NCBI GenBank assembly: GCA_019233755.1
Contig: JAFAMD010000003.1
Span: 1 to 39,271 of the forward strand
Reading direction: 5' to 3'
Length of the DNA stretch: 39,271 nt
Source of the DNA: Acidobacteriaceae bacterium
Lineage (GTDB): Bacteria > Acidobacteriota > Terriglobia > Bryobacterales > Bryobacteraceae
Positions 14,391-24,506 of this stretch are shown piece after piece. A program made the translations under genes and the position numbers. Position 1 is the first letter of the stretch; every line of letters begins with the position of its first letter. The notes under the pieces are model-generated. The model made no database searches, was not told the DNA's origin, and worked only from the letters and a program-made list of their open reading frames with translations.

Positions 14391-16610
14391 ATGCGCATTT
14401 ATTCCGGCCCGTTCCGGGCCGCGGCTCTCGTACTGCTCGCAGCCGCACCACCCCTTTGTCTCGCTGTCGATACGCGCGTTTGGGAACAATCCGATCAGGC
14501 GGAATTTCTCCGTGGAACACCGAAGAACCTCGCCATACGTAGTGACGGGCATATCACCCTCTCTCCAGAGTTCAAGGAACTCGACAGTACGGGTGTGCCT
14601 TATCTCTGGGCCCTGGCGCGAGATTCGAAAGGGACGCTTTACTACGCCGGAGGCGCGCCCACGGGAGCGAGCACGAAAGTCTTCGAACTCCCGCGCAACG
14701 GCAAGCCGAGAGTTCTGGCGGAATTGACCGGCCTGGAGGTGCACGCCCTGGCAGTGGATGCGCAAGACCGGGTGTATGCCGCGGTGCTTCCCGATGCCAA
14801 GGTATATCGCATCGACAAGTCCGGCAAGCCGGAGCTGTTCTTTGATCCCAAGTGCAAATATATTTGGGCGATGGCCTTCGACCGGGCCGGCAATCTCTTC
14901 GTGGCTACCGGAGACTCGGGAATCATTTATAAAGTCGGCCCGGACGGGAACGGCGCGAAGTTCTACGACACGCAGGAGACGCACGCGCGCTCAATGATTG
15001 TCGATGCGGACGCCAACCTGATCGCCGGCACCGAACCCGGCGGCCTGATCATTCGTATCACCCCCGCGGGCAAGGGTTTTGTTTTGTACCAGGCGAATAA
15101 GCGGGAAGTAACCGCCGTCGCTGAGCATGACAGCGTCATCTATGCTGCCGCGATTGGAAGCAAGCCAAGCGGAGTCTCCGTCACCGGCCCATCGCCGGTT
15201 CTTCCGTCCAGTCCCCCGCCCGTAACTTCGACTGGTACGCAGCGCCAGGGCTCTCAGCCTCCCGGGCTGCCGCCGGCTGTCGGCTCTCTGAGTGCAGCGG
15301 TCAGCGGCGGTTCCGAGTTGTACCGAATCCAGAAAGATGGGTTTGCAGAACGCATCTGGAACTCGCCGTCCGATCTTATCTACGCGATTGCGTTCGATTC
15401 AGCCGGCAAACCGGTCATTGGCACCGGCAACAAAGGCACTATCTATCGCGTGGATTCCGACCAGTTGTCAACAGACCTTCTCAACGCTCCGCCGACCCAG
15501 GTCACGGCTTTCCTACCTGGCGGTAATGGTGTAATTTACGCCGCCACCGGCAACGTCGGGAACGTATACTCTATCGGGCCGTCGATCGCCGAAAGCGGGA
15601 CGCTCGAGAGTGAAGTTCTCGACGCGAACGATTTCGCGCATTGGGGCAAAATTCACCTTACTTCGGATCTGAACGGCGGCGCGATTGCCGTCGAAACACG
15701 CAGCGGCAACCTGAATAATCCGGAAAATAGCTGGAGCGGGTGGAGCGGAGTTGCCGTATCCGATTTGGGCGGCTCTATTCAATCGCCGGCCGCGCGTTTT
15801 TTGCAGTATCGCCTGGTGCTGAGCCGATCGGGTTCGGGCCAATCGCCCGAGCTCAGCACTGTCGACATCGCTTATCTGCCGCGAAATATCGCGCCCAAAG
15901 TAAACGCAATCGAAATAGCGCCGTTCAACTACCGCGAGGCGCCAACCAGCTCTCCTCTGGAGAGATCTGTCGCCGCGTCCGGATCTCCATTGACGCTGAC
16001 GATGCCGGCCATCGGCGCAAAAAAGCCAACCCCGGGCGCCCCGTCGCTGGAGCCTAGCGGAAGTGCGACCCTGCAGTACAGTAAGGGATTCGTTACAGCG
16101 CGTTGGAACGCCAGCGATCCAAACGGAGATTCTCTGATCTACAAAGTAGAACTGAAACGGAAAGGCGACACCTTCTGGCAGGTCCTGAAAGACAAACTGC
16201 AGGACCGCTATTATGCGTTCGACACCACGGCGTTTGCTGACGGCGAATACACCGTTCGCGTAACCGCAAGCGACGCGCCGGCCAACATACCCTCTGAAGC
16301 GTTGACGTCTTCACTCGAAAGCGACCCGTTCACGATTGACAATACGCCCCCGGAGTTGAATGAGGTTTCCATCACCAGAAACGGCACCGGCTGCGTTCTC
16401 CACTTCACCGCAAAGGATGCGCTGAGCTGGATCGACAAGGCGGAGTACTCCATTGACGGCGGTGACTGGATCGTTCTTCAGCCGGTGAGCTTGGTGAGCG
16501 ACTCGCAGGTGCTCAGTTATGAGGTCAATGCGAAGGAGCACCAGACGGTCTCGGTCCGGGTGTTCGACGATAACGACAATGTCGTAGTCAAGCAGTTCCC
16601 GATTCACTGA
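14391..16610 (+). CDS. Secreted beta-propeller protein with C-terminal Fn3-like domain
   Basis: A 739-residue exported protein with a signal peptide (about residues 1-25, ending LCLAV). Repeated units of the form A-D-G-x-L-x-x-G-T-x-x-G-x-I-Y-R-I (for example around FVATGDSGIIYKVG and PVIGTGNKGTIYRVD) show an NHL- or SMP30-like propeller. A proline-rich linker (about residues 265-300) interrupts the propeller. The C-terminal third has a possible carbohydrate-binding jelly-roll (NSWSGWSG...) and an Fn3/cadherin-like end with DPNGD and DNTPPE motifs. No catalytic residues are evident. It follows the S55-type gene by 18 bases and may be its partner or substrate. The exact function is unknown to me. 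Confidence 0.75.
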   Translation: MRIYSGPFRAAALVLLAAAPPLCLAVDTRVWEQSDQAEFLRGTPKNLAIRSDGHITLSPEFKELDSTGVPYLWALARDSKGTLYYAGGAPTGASTKVFELPRNGKPRVLAELTGLEVHALAVDAQDRVYAAVLPDAKVYRIDKSGKPELFFDPKCKYIWAMAFDRAGNLFVATGDSGIIYKVGPDGNGAKFYDTQETHARSMIVDADANLIAGTEPGGLIIRITPAGKGFVLYQANKREVTAVAEHDSVIYAAAIGSKPSGVSVTGPSPVLPSSPPPVTSTGTQRQGSQPPGLPPAVGSLSAAVSGGSELYRIQKDGFAERIWNSPSDLIYAIAFDSAGKPVIGTGNKGTIYRVDSDQLSTDLLNAPPTQVTAFLPGGNGVIYAATGNVGNVYSIGPSIAESGTLESEVLDANDFAHWGKIHLTSDLNGGAIAVETRSGNLNNPENSWSGWSGVAVSDLGGSIQSPAARFLQYRLVLSRSGSGQSPELSTVDIAYLPRNIAPKVNAIEIAPFNYREAPTSSPLERSVAASGSPLTLTMPAIGAKKPTPGAPSLEPSGSATLQYSKGFVTARWNASDPNGDSLIYKVELKRKGDTFWQVLKDKLQDRYYAFDTTAFADGEYTVRVTASDAPANIPSEALTSSLESDPFTIDNTPPELNEVSITRNGTGCVLHFTAKDALSWIDKAEYSIDGGDWIVLQPVSLVSDSQVLSYEVNAKEHQTVSVRVFDDNDNVVVKQFPIH

Positions 16611-16638
16611 CAAACAGAGCGCTTTTTTCGCGCCCTGC

Positions 16639-17958
16639 TCAGCGCCGCTTTGTCTTGATGACGATCGGCGTTCCCTCGAATCCAAACTGCTCGCGCAATC
16701 GATTGATCAGGAATCGTTCGACGGAGAAGTGCATCTTATCCGCCTGATCTGTAAAAACGACGAACGTCGGCGGCCGAACCGAAGCCTGCGTGATGTAGTA
16801 GACCCTGATATCGCTCTCAAACTTCAGCGTCTCTACAAAGCGATTGAGTTCTCCCGTCGTAATCCGTTTCGAAGCAGCGTCAAAGCTATGTCGTATCGTC
16901 GAGTAAATCCGCCGGATGCCCTCCGCATTTTTGGCGGAAGCAAAGAGAATCGGAGCATAGTCGAGAAACTTTAGCTGATCGCGAACGGCCTCGGCAAACG
17001 CGCGTTTGCTCTTGCCTTCGGCTGCGTCCCACTTGTTCACGACAACGATTACCGCCCGCCCTTCTTCATGCGCGTAGCCGGCGATCGTTGCGTCGGAGCT
17101 GACCACACCTTCCGTGGCATCCACCATGAGCAGCACCACGTTGGCCATTCGGATGTGCCGGCGCGCCATAACCACGCTCAACTTCTCTGGCATCTCTGTC
17201 GTTTTGCCCTTGCGCCGGATGCCCGCGGTGTCGACAAACCGGTAGCTGGTATTCCCTTCTTGAACCGTTTCGTCGACTGCATCGCGCGTAGTTCCCGCAA
17301 TCGGTGAAACGATGGCACGTTCCGCGCCGACCAGCGCGTTCAGCATCGTCGACTTTCCGACGTTCGGCCGCCCGATAATCGCAACTTTGATGCGCCGCTG
17401 GTGAGTTTCGCTTTCACCGGCCTCGCTCTCTTCCGCTTCTGGCTCAGGTCTCGGAAACGGCTCTGTGACATGCGATAGCAGATCGTCAAGGCCAAGCTTG
17501 TGTTCGGCAGAAATCGCGAAAGGGTCGCCCAAACCCAGCGAGTAGAACTCGGGGACCAGATTCTCCCGAACTTTTGCGTCGATTTTGTTCACGACCAGCG
17601 TGAGCGGCTTGCCCAAAGGGCGCAGCAGCTTGGCGAGATCGCGATCCGACGCGGTTATTTCGGTACGGCCGTCAATTACGTAGAGAATGTGCGAAGCCAT
17701 CTCCAGCGCAACCTGCGCCTGTTTCAGGATCTGGGTCGGAATCAGCGCGGCGTCGTTCGGAATGATGCCGCCCGTATCGATCAAACCGAACCGCTTGCCG
17801 CGATATTCGGCCTCACCGTAAATGCGATCGCGAGTGATGCCCGGCTCGTCGCCGACGATGGACCGCCGGTCGCCCAGAATCGCATTGAACAGGGTCGATT
17901 TCCCGACATTTGGGCGTCCCACGATGACAATGGTGGGAAGTGGTTCGTCTGGCGTCAT
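16639..17958 (-). CDS. der: GTPase Der (EngA)
   Basis: Der is a double-GTPase needed for assembly of the 50S subunit. The 439 residues contain two G domains in tandem, each with its own GRPNVGKST loop (residues 14-22 and about 197-205), DTGG or DTAG motifs and NKxD (NKID and NKWD). The C-terminal KH-like domain closes the protein (RPPTFVVFTDQ). The length and arrangement are usual. It ends 28 bases from the convergent propeller gene and starts 75 bases from the divergent typA gene, so both translational GTPases share one promoter region. Confidence 0.97.
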   Translation of the reverse strand: MTPDEPLPTIVIVGRPNVGKSTLFNAILGDRRSIVGDEPGITRDRIYGEAEYRGKRFGLIDTGGIIPNDAALIPTQILKQAQVALEMASHILYVIDGRTEITASDRDLAKLLRPLGKPLTLVVNKIDAKVRENLVPEFYSLGLGDPFAISAEHKLGLDDLLSHVTEPFPRPEPEAEESEAGESETHQRRIKVAIIGRPNVGKSTMLNALVGAERAIVSPIAGTTRDAVDETVQEGNTSYRFVDTAGIRRKGKTTEMPEKLSVVMARRHIRMANVVLLMVDATEGVVSSDATIAGYAHEEGRAVIVVVNKWDAAEGKSKRAFAEAVRDQLKFLDYAPILFASAKNAEGIRRIYSTIRHSFDAASKRITTGELNRFVETLKFESDIRVYYITQASVRPPTFVVFTDQADKMHFSVERFLINRLREQFGFEGTPIVIKTKRR

Positions 17959-18033
17959 TTCCGCTTACAGGTTCTCACAACAGCCGAAAACGGGAGGAAT
18001 AACAGATCCGCATGAGACCATGGAGTTTTAGGA

Positions 18034-19836
18034 ATGTCAGAAAATCAATCGATCGACACACGCAATATTGCGATCATTGCGCACGTTGACCACGGCAAGA
18101 CAACGCTCGTCGACGCCATGCTCCGGCAAAGTGGAATTTTTCGCGCCAATGAGGAAGTGGCCGAACGCGTCATGGATTCCAACGAACTCGAACGCGAGCG
18201 AGGAATCACGATTCTCGCCAAAACGACTGGCGTGCGGTACCACGGAACCAAAATCAACATTGTTGATACTCCAGGGCATAGTGATTTCGGCGGCGAGGTG
18301 GAACGTGCCCTCAAAATCGTCGACGGCGTGATGCTGCTGGTGGATGCCAGTGAAGGCCCGCTGCCGCAGACGCGCTACGTCCTGATGAAGGCGCTCGAAG
18401 CCAAGCTTCCGCCTATTCTGGTAATCAATAAGATCGACCGCCCTGACGCACGTATCCAGGAAGTCCTGAACGAGGTCTACGATCTCTTCATCGACCTGGA
18501 TGCCACGGAAGATCAGCTCGACTTCCCCGTCGTCTATACCAACGCCAAGGCCGGCATTGCGAAGCTGGATCCCGAAGCTGAGAGTGATACTCTGCAGCCG
18601 TTGTTTGAAACCATTCTGAAGCGCATACCCCCGCCTGGCGGCGACTCCGGTGAAACGCTGCAACTGCTCGTTGCGAACCTCGATTACAGCGACTATCTGG
18701 GCAGGCTGGCGATCGGCCGCGTGTTCAACGGCACGCTGCGGCATGGCGACGAGGTCGCGGTCGCCAAACTCGACGGCTCGCTGCAGAAGACGCGCATTAC
18801 CAAGCTTTATTCGTTCGAAGGTCTCAAGCGGGTGGATGAAACCATCGGTAAACCCGGCGATGTTCTAGCTATTGCGGGCGTGGAAGGAATCACCATCGGC
18901 GAAACCGTTACGAGCGCCGAGTCCCCTAAGCCGCTGCCCAGAATCCAGATCGACGAACCCACGATTGCGATGACGTTCACCATCAACAACTCGCCGTTTG
19001 CCGGGCGGGAAGGCGAATTCGTCACGTCGCGCAACCTTCGCGATCGTCTCGACAAAGAACTGCTCACCAACGTCTCGATTCGTGTCGAGGAGGCAGGCGG
19101 GCCCGATTCGTTCAAGGTAATGGGCCGCGGCGAACTTCAGCTCGCGATCCTGATCGAGATGATGCGCCGCGAAGGCTATGAGCTGCAGGTGGGCAAACCC
19201 GAGATCCTCACCCGCAAAATCGACGGCGTTCTTCACGAGCCGCTGGAGCTTCTCGTCATCGACTGCCCGGAAGAGTTCATCGGCGTGGTCATCGAGAAGA
19301 TGGGCTCGCGCAAGGGCAAAATGACGAAGATGATCAACCACGGGTCGGGCCGCGTACGCCTCGAGTTCCACGTCCCTTCCCGCGGTCTGATCGGGCTGCG
19401 CAGCGAGATGCTCACCGACACCAAAGGCATGGCGATTATGAATTCGCTGTTCCACGGCTACATCGAGTGGCAGGGTGAAATCGAGATGCGGCCCACCGGA
19501 TCGCTCGTCGCCGACCGTGCCGGCGTGGCTACCAGCTACGCCATCTACAACCTGCAGGAACGCGGCGTGATTTTCATTGCGCCCGCCACCGACGTGTACG
19601 AAGGCATGATCATCGGTGAGAACGCGCGCAATGCCGACCTTGATGTGAACATCGTCAAAGAGAAGAAACTCACCAACATGCGCGCCTCCACATCGGACGA
19701 AGCAATTCGCCTGGTGCCGCCTAAAATCCTCAACCTGGAACAGGCGATCGAATTCATCCAGGAAGACGAACTGGTGGAAGTGACACCGAAATCGATTCGT
19801 CTTCGGAAGAAGATTTTGAAGGCCAACCAGCGCTAG
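18034..19836 (+). CDS. typA: GTP-binding protein TypA/BipA
   Basis: BipA is an EF-G-like ribosome-associated GTPase involved in 50S assembly and stress or cold growth. The 600 residues have the P-loop AHVDHGKT at 16-23, [23 protein letters not shown], and the family C-terminal domain with [24 protein letters not shown] sequence. The protein is shorter than EF-G and lacks domain IV, as expected. GGAG lies 8 bases before the ATG. It is divergent from der and ends 6 bases before the convergent hpnE. The window therefore carries EF-Tu, EF-G and BipA, all of the translational GTPase class. Confidence 0.97.
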   Translation: MSENQSIDTRNIAIIAHVDHGKTTLVDAMLRQSGIFRANEEVAERVMDSNELERERGITILAKTTGVRYHGTKINIVDTPGHSDFGGEVERALKIVDGVMLLVDASEGPLPQTRYVLMKALEAKLPPILVINKIDRPDARIQEVLNEVYDLFIDLDATEDQLDFPVVYTNAKAGIAKLDPEAESDTLQPLFETILKRIPPPGGDSGETLQLLVANLDYSDYLGRLAIGRVFNGTLRHGDEVAVAKLDGSLQKTRITKLYSFEGLKRVDETIGKPGDVLAIAGVEGITIGETVTSAESPKPLPRIQIDEPTIAMTFTINNSPFAGREGEFVTSRNLRDRLDKELLTNVSIRVEEAGGPDSFKVMGRGELQLAILIEMMRREGYELQVGKPEILTRKIDGVLHEPLELLVIDCPEEFIGVVIEKMGSRKGKMTKMINHGSGRVRLEFHVPSRGLIGLRSEMLTDTKGMAIMNSLFHGYIEWQGEIEMRPTGSLVADRAGVATSYAIYNLQERGVIFIAPATDVYEGMIIGENARNADLDVNIVKEKKLTNMRASTSDEAIRLVPPKILNLEQAIEFIQEDELVEVTPKSIRLRKKILKANQR

Positions 19837-19842
19837 TCGGTA

Positions 19843-21177
19843 CTACGCGATCTCGGGCAGCAGAAAGTGCTGGCGCTGCCCGAGATACTCCTGCACAGCC
19901 TCTGCTGCCAGATAGCCGCTTCGCACAGACCCTTCCATCGTGGCAGGCCAGCCGGACCTGGTCCAATCGCCGGCCAAAAACAAATTGGGGATGGTCGTCC
20001 TGCTCACCGGACGCTTTTCTTCGATACCGGGCCCGGCCGAAAAAGTTGCGCGAACCTCTTTCACAACATGCGCGCGCTCCAACTGCGCCTCGGCTGCTTT
20101 CGGAAAGAACTCTTTCAGCTCGTTCAACGCCAGCTCGATCACTTCGGCTCTCGGCATGTCGGTCAACGAGCGAGACGCGCTGACTACCAGTTGGATGTGG
20201 CGCCCCTCGTGTTTATTGAACATCCATTGAATTGTTCGATCCAGCAACGTAGCGTGCGGCAGATCGGTCACCGGGCGGTCAAACCACAAATGAATGCCGG
20301 TGATCGGTGAGTGAGTAAAGGAAGAAAGATCAAGCTCGATCCCCGGAGCCAGTGCAGCCACGCGCTCGAAGGGAACAGCCAACACATAGGCATCGGCAAC
20401 CACTCGCTCTCCGTTCACCTCTATGCCGCTCACGGAGCCATTTTCGATCCGCACTTGCTGCACTGGCGCGCGGAAACGGAATCTGACGTCTTCATACCGC
20501 GACCAGGCTTTCTCAGAGTACAACTCGCCAAGTGGCACCGCGGGAACACCCATTTCGTACCCATCGGCTTTTGCCAAGAAGCCTAGATAGAAGACCTGCA
20601 GGCCGTGAATCGCCGCCATGCGGTCAAGCTCTTCATTGATCGCACTCACCAGCACCTGGCGCCAGAACCGGTCGATGAGCGCCGGTGTCTGGCCCTTCTC
20701 GCGCAGCCAGTCGAGCATTGTGATGCGGTCAAGGTCGGTGCGTTTTCCGTACTCATATTTCACTGACAAGAGCCCGCTCGCAACACTCATCTTGTCTCGC
20801 AGCGAAAGAAAGCGCAGCTTCGCGAACGATTCGGTAAAGTGCAGCGGCGCAGGCAGAAGCCCGCGTCGCATGACGGAAGTCCGGCCGCCTGGCTCAATCC
20901 AGTAGAAGTCGCGGTAGAAGTGGATACGGTCGGCCACTCCGAGCCTGCGGTAAAAATCGAGAAGATTCGTACAGCAGCGCAGGAGAACGTGCTGGCAGTT
21001 ATCAATGGTCGGCCCTGCTTCGTCGGCGGTGTTTAGGGGATAGGATGTCGCACGGCCACCCAAAAACGGGCGCGATTCAAAGACCGTAACCGGCCGGCCG
21101 GCAGAACCGAGAGCCACCGCAGTTGCCAGTCCCGCTAGTCCGCCGCCGATGACGGCAACACTCGGATTCTCAGACAA
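19843..21177 (-). CDS. hpnE: Hydroxysqualene dehydroxylase-like FAD protein HpnE
   Basis: A 444-residue FAD-dependent amine-oxidase-fold protein. The dinucleotide-binding motif GGGLAG is at residues 11-16, with FESRPFLGGRATSY, the characteristic DNCQHVLL stretch and a C-terminal LAGDWTRSGWPATMEGSVRSG FAD site. This pattern is that of HpnE, which with HpnC and HpnD makes squalene for hopanoids. Neither hpnC nor hpnD is in the window. It starts 3 bases after the trpE(G) stop, so the two form a transcription unit. Phytoene desaturases are related, but the DNCQHV motif and length favour HpnE. Confidence 0.85.
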   Translation of the reverse strand: MSENPSVAVIGGGLAGLATAVALGSAGRPVTVFESRPFLGGRATSYPLNTADEAGPTIDNCQHVLLRCCTNLLDFYRRLGVADRIHFYRDFYWIEPGGRTSVMRRGLLPAPLHFTESFAKLRFLSLRDKMSVASGLLSVKYEYGKRTDLDRITMLDWLREKGQTPALIDRFWRQVLVSAINEELDRMAAIHGLQVFYLGFLAKADGYEMGVPAVPLGELYSEKAWSRYEDVRFRFRAPVQQVRIENGSVSGIEVNGERVVADAYVLAVPFERVAALAPGIELDLSSFTHSPITGIHLWFDRPVTDLPHATLLDRTIQWMFNKHEGRHIQLVVSASRSLTDMPRAEVIELALNELKEFFPKAAEAQLERAHVVKEVRATFSAGPGIEEKRPVSRTTIPNLFLAGDWTRSGWPATMEGSVRSGYLAAEAVQEYLGQRQHFLLPEIA

Positions 21178-21180
21178 GCG

Positions 21181-23340
21181 CTAGCGTCGCTCCGCTCCCA
21201 CCGCGGCCCGGCCGAATGTGCCGATCATGTTCTCCATCAAAAGGAGGCCGCAGTCGCGCTCCAGTGTAAGAATCGACTCGGGGTGAAACTGCACTGCTTC
21301 AATCGGCAGCTCGCGATGCCTTAGGCCCATGATGATGCCGTCTTCCGATTCGGCCGTAACCTCCAGGCACGCGGGAAATGTGTCCCGGTTCGCGCACAGC
21401 GAATGGTACCGGCCTACGCGGAACGGGGAAGGCAGGCCGTGGAAGACTCCATGTCCGTGATGAATCACCAGCGAACCCTTGCCGTGCATCGGATAATTGA
21501 GCACATTCAGTGTTCCGCCGAATGCCTCAGCGATGCCCTGAAGGCCCAGGCACACGCCAAAGATCGGAATGCCGCGCTTGGCCACTTCCTGCACCAGGTT
21601 AGGCACGCCGAAATCCTCGGGCCGGCCTGGCCCGGGGGACATCAGAACGATATCGGGCCTTTCGCTGTCGATCGCCTCCAGCGCAATATTCGAGCGATAA
21701 GTGGAAACGCTTGCGCCCGTCTGCCGCGCATAGTTCGCCAGCGTGTGAATGAAGCAGTCGTCATTGTCCACCAGCAACAGGCGCACGCCTTCGCCCACGC
21801 GCCGCATCTGGTGATGCTCAGGGCCTGAAGCAACGGCTGGGTAGAGAGCGCGGAAGAAAGTTGTGGCCTTCAGGCGGCACTCCTGATCTTCCGATCGCGG
21901 ATCCGAATCGTAGAGCAAAGTGGCGCCGGCGCCATAGCGCGCCATACCATCTTTCAGGTGAACGGTGCGAATGGTAATGCCGGTGTTGATATCGCCGCTG
22001 AGGCTCAACATTCCGACTGCTCCGCCGTACCAGCCTCGCGCATCTTTTTCCAGGTCTTCGATGGCTTGCGCTGCGGCCTTCTTCGGCGCTCCGATGATGG
22101 TCACCGCCCACATATGGGTGAGGAACGCATCCAGCGAATCGAAGCTCTCCATCAGTTCGCCCTTCACGTGGTCGACGGTGTGGAACAGCCCTGCGTAAGA
22201 CTCGATGAGGCGCCTGCCGATGACGCGCACCGACCCCGGAACACAGACCCGCGACTTATCGTTGCGATCCACGTCGCTGCACATTGTCAGCTCTGATTCT
22301 TCCTTTGTCGAATTCAGCAGCTCGCGGATGCTCTCGGCATCGCGCAGCGGATCTCCCGACCGGCGCGCGGTTCCTGCAATCGGGCAGGTCTCGACGCGGC
22401 TCCCTTCCACGCGCACGAACATCTCAGGCGACGCGCCGATCAACTGCTCATCGCCCATCTGCAGAAGAAATTCGTACGGGCTCGGGCTGGATTTCTGAAT
22501 ACGCTGGAACAGCTCAGACGGGCTCTGCCGGAACGGAGCACTGAATGTCTGCCGCAGAACCACCTCGTAGTAGTTGCCCTGCCGCATGCCCTCCCTTACC
22601 GTCTCCACTTTTTCCATGTACTCTTCGGGAACATGATCGGAAACGATTTCGCCCTGCTCGCCGCCTGACTTCATCTGGGTCACGCGCGGCGACTTCCGAG
22701 GCAAACCGGCTGTGCTGCCTTCTTCGGCGGAGAACTCATACTGGAACCGCTCGATGACTTCTTTCTTGCGATCCATGAAGTAAATGTCGTCGCAGAGAAA
22801 GAGATGAAGGTCCTTCTGTTCTTGGCGCCGCAGGCGCTGCTGAATGGGATCGAACTGTAGAAGCAGGTCGTAGCCGAACGCGCCGATCAGAGCAAGCCGT
22901 GAATCGTCGGGATTTCGGAACTCCTCTACCAGGCTCCGCAGGATCGAAAAAGGTGACGGCTGTTTGCTGCGCTCCTCTTCGGGAAACCGCTCCTCGAGCG
23001 GTTTGAGGACAATCGTCAGACACTCAGATCCGGGTTCGCAGCGCTCCCAGTGCGGATGTTCTGCCAGCACTCGCCACAGCAGTTTCAGCAATATCGTCCC
23101 GCGCTCGTTCAATGCGCGCAGAAGAAAGGTTCGTCCGCGCCCCACAATCTCAATCGGCGGCGCTACGCTTGCCACATCCCAGCGCGAATACCTTTCCGGA
23201 TACTCGTATCCGGAGGAAAGGTAGATGCCCCGCTTGGTATCGAGTTGTTTCAGAATGTGCCCTAAACCCTTGGCATAAGGAACCTTAGAACTCGTACGGG
23301 TGACGGTAATTCCGTGCGGAGTGGAATAGCGCAAGTGCAT
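21181..23340 (-). CDS. trpE(G): Anthranilate synthase, fused TrpE-TrpG
   Basis: Makes anthranilate from chorismate and glutamine, the first step of tryptophan synthesis. The 719 residues join the synthase subunit (about 1-510; motifs PIAGTARR, CSDVDRND, YGGAVGM and GDINTGITIRT) to the glutamine amidotransferase (triad C597, H686, E688; FGVCLGLQ and HPES). The fused form is known from alphaproteobacteria and others. The shorter phenazine protein PhzE (about 640 residues) is less likely. The start is the ATG at 23340, and no clear Shine-Dalgarno sequence precedes it. No other trp gene is adjacent; instead hpnE follows after 3 bases. No trp leader peptide is visible upstream. Confidence 0.93.
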   Translation of the reverse strand: MHLRYSTPHGITVTRTSSKVPYAKGLGHILKQLDTKRGIYLSSGYEYPERYSRWDVASVAPPIEIVGRGRTFLLRALNERGTILLKLLWRVLAEHPHWERCEPGSECLTIVLKPLEERFPEEERSKQPSPFSILRSLVEEFRNPDDSRLALIGAFGYDLLLQFDPIQQRLRRQEQKDLHLFLCDDIYFMDRKKEVIERFQYEFSAEEGSTAGLPRKSPRVTQMKSGGEQGEIVSDHVPEEYMEKVETVREGMRQGNYYEVVLRQTFSAPFRQSPSELFQRIQKSSPSPYEFLLQMGDEQLIGASPEMFVRVEGSRVETCPIAGTARRSGDPLRDAESIRELLNSTKEESELTMCSDVDRNDKSRVCVPGSVRVIGRRLIESYAGLFHTVDHVKGELMESFDSLDAFLTHMWAVTIIGAPKKAAAQAIEDLEKDARGWYGGAVGMLSLSGDINTGITIRTVHLKDGMARYGAGATLLYDSDPRSEDQECRLKATTFFRALYPAVASGPEHHQMRRVGEGVRLLLVDNDDCFIHTLANYARQTGASVSTYRSNIALEAIDSERPDIVLMSPGPGRPEDFGVPNLVQEVAKRGIPIFGVCLGLQGIAEAFGGTLNVLNYPMHGKGSLVIHHGHGVFHGLPSPFRVGRYHSLCANRDTFPACLEVTAESEDGIIMGLRHRELPIEAVQFHPESILTLERDCGLLLMENMIGTFGRAAVGAERR

Positions 23341-23376
23341 CGGGCGGAGAGAAAATGGCCTTAAATCAAAAGAATA

Positions 23377-23418
23377 CCAGCCAGGAGCCGGGCTGGCCTG
23401 AACACCGGCTGTGCCGGT
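23377..23418 (+). promoter_or_regulatory. Two tandem hairpins between trpE(G) and the K+ channel gene
   Basis: CCAGCC/GGCTGG (23377-23382 with 23391-23396) and ACCGGC-TGT-GCCGGT (23404-23418) are perfect 6-pair stems lying 8 bases apart. They fall in the 96-base divergent spacer, 18 bases before the channel ATG. They could be operator sites or leader hairpins. No convincing promoter boxes accompany them. Confidence 0.4.
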
Positions 23419-23436
23419 CTATCGTAAACACCTCGT

Positions 23437-24444
23437 ATGAAGCACCGCGTCGCGCGCCGGGTCCTGGTTATAGCCACCCTTCTTGCCTTCATACTCTGCG
23501 CCGGCACCGTCGGTTTCCGGCTCATAGATGGCTTCGACTACTTCGATGCCTTCTACATGACGCTGACCACCATCACCACCGTGGGCTATCAGGAGATTCA
23601 CCCGCTTTCCCGGGCCGGGCGCATCTTCAATTCGTTTGTAATTTTCTTCGGCGTAACCGCGATGTTTCTTGCAGTCGGCGCCATGACGCAAATTATCATC
23701 GAACTCGAATTACAGGACCGGTTTGGGAGGCGCAGGAAAAAGCGTATGATCGACCACTTGCAGGATCACTACATCGTGTGCGGGTATGGCCGCGTCGGCC
23801 GTAACGCAGCCTTTGAGCTGCAGCGCGCCAGGAAACCCTTCCTGGTCGTCGACCGCAGCGAGCAGCGCGTCGAAAACGCCACCCGGGCCGGTATGGTCGC
23901 CATAGTGGCGGATGCAACGCGCGATAACAGCCTCCGCGAAGCCGGCGTGCTGCGCGCCCGCGGTCTCATCGCAGCCCTGCCGACCGACGCCGAGAATCTG
24001 TTCATCATTCTGTCTGCGAAAACGCTAAATCCGAAGCTCACGGTAGTGACTCGCGCCTCTGAGGAGGAATCGGAGGAGAAGCTCCGCCGCGCGGGTGCAG
24101 ATACTGTCTTCGCGCCTTACACGATGGCAGGGCATCGCCTGGCGCACGCCTTGGTTCGTCCTCACGTGGTTGAGTTTCTGGACTTCGCAACCGGCCCCGT
24201 CGGTCCCAGAATCATGATGGAGCAGGTTTGCGTTACGCCGGGAAGCTCAATGATTTCAAAGCCGCTGAGAGAGGCTCACGTCGGCCGTGAACTGATTGTT
24301 CTTGCTATTCGAAGGTCCAAGGGAGAAATGCTTTTCAACCCTCCACCCGAGACGATGGTCTGCGGCGGTGATTACCTCATCGTGCTGGGCGAGGAACCCA
24401 GGCTTAAAGAACTGGAGAATATCCTGACCGCCGGAAGGGCATAG
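23437..24444 (+). CDS. Two-helix K+ channel with RCK/TrkA-N domain
   Basis: A 335-residue inner-membrane potassium channel subunit. Two transmembrane helices (about 9-28 and 64-88) flank the pore loop with selectivity filter TTVGYQ (residues 47-52), matching TVGYG-type filters with Gln in place of the last Gly. A TrkA-N/RCK domain follows (CGYGRVG at 115-121, acidic VVDRS at the end of the second strand), and a TrkA-C-like domain completes the protein. The layout resembles MthK-type channels, whose RCK domains bind ligands or Ca2+. The ATG is preceded by no clear ribosome site. It is divergent from trpE(G). Confidence 0.9.
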   Translation: MKHRVARRVLVIATLLAFILCAGTVGFRLIDGFDYFDAFYMTLTTITTVGYQEIHPLSRAGRIFNSFVIFFGVTAMFLAVGAMTQIIIELELQDRFGRRRKKRMIDHLQDHYIVCGYGRVGRNAAFELQRARKPFLVVDRSEQRVENATRAGMVAIVADATRDNSLREAGVLRARGLIAALPTDAENLFIILSAKTLNPKLTVVTRASEEESEEKLRRAGADTVFAPYTMAGHRLAHALVRPHVVEFLDFATGPVGPRIMMEQVCVTPGSSMISKPLREAHVGRELIVLAIRRSKGEMLFNPPPETMVCGGDYLIVLGEEPRLKELENILTAGRA

Positions 24445-24506
24445 CTCAATTCGCGCAAGCCGCTGCGCAACCGTTGGCGTCGTAATTTTTATGGGAAGCT
24501 GGAGGT

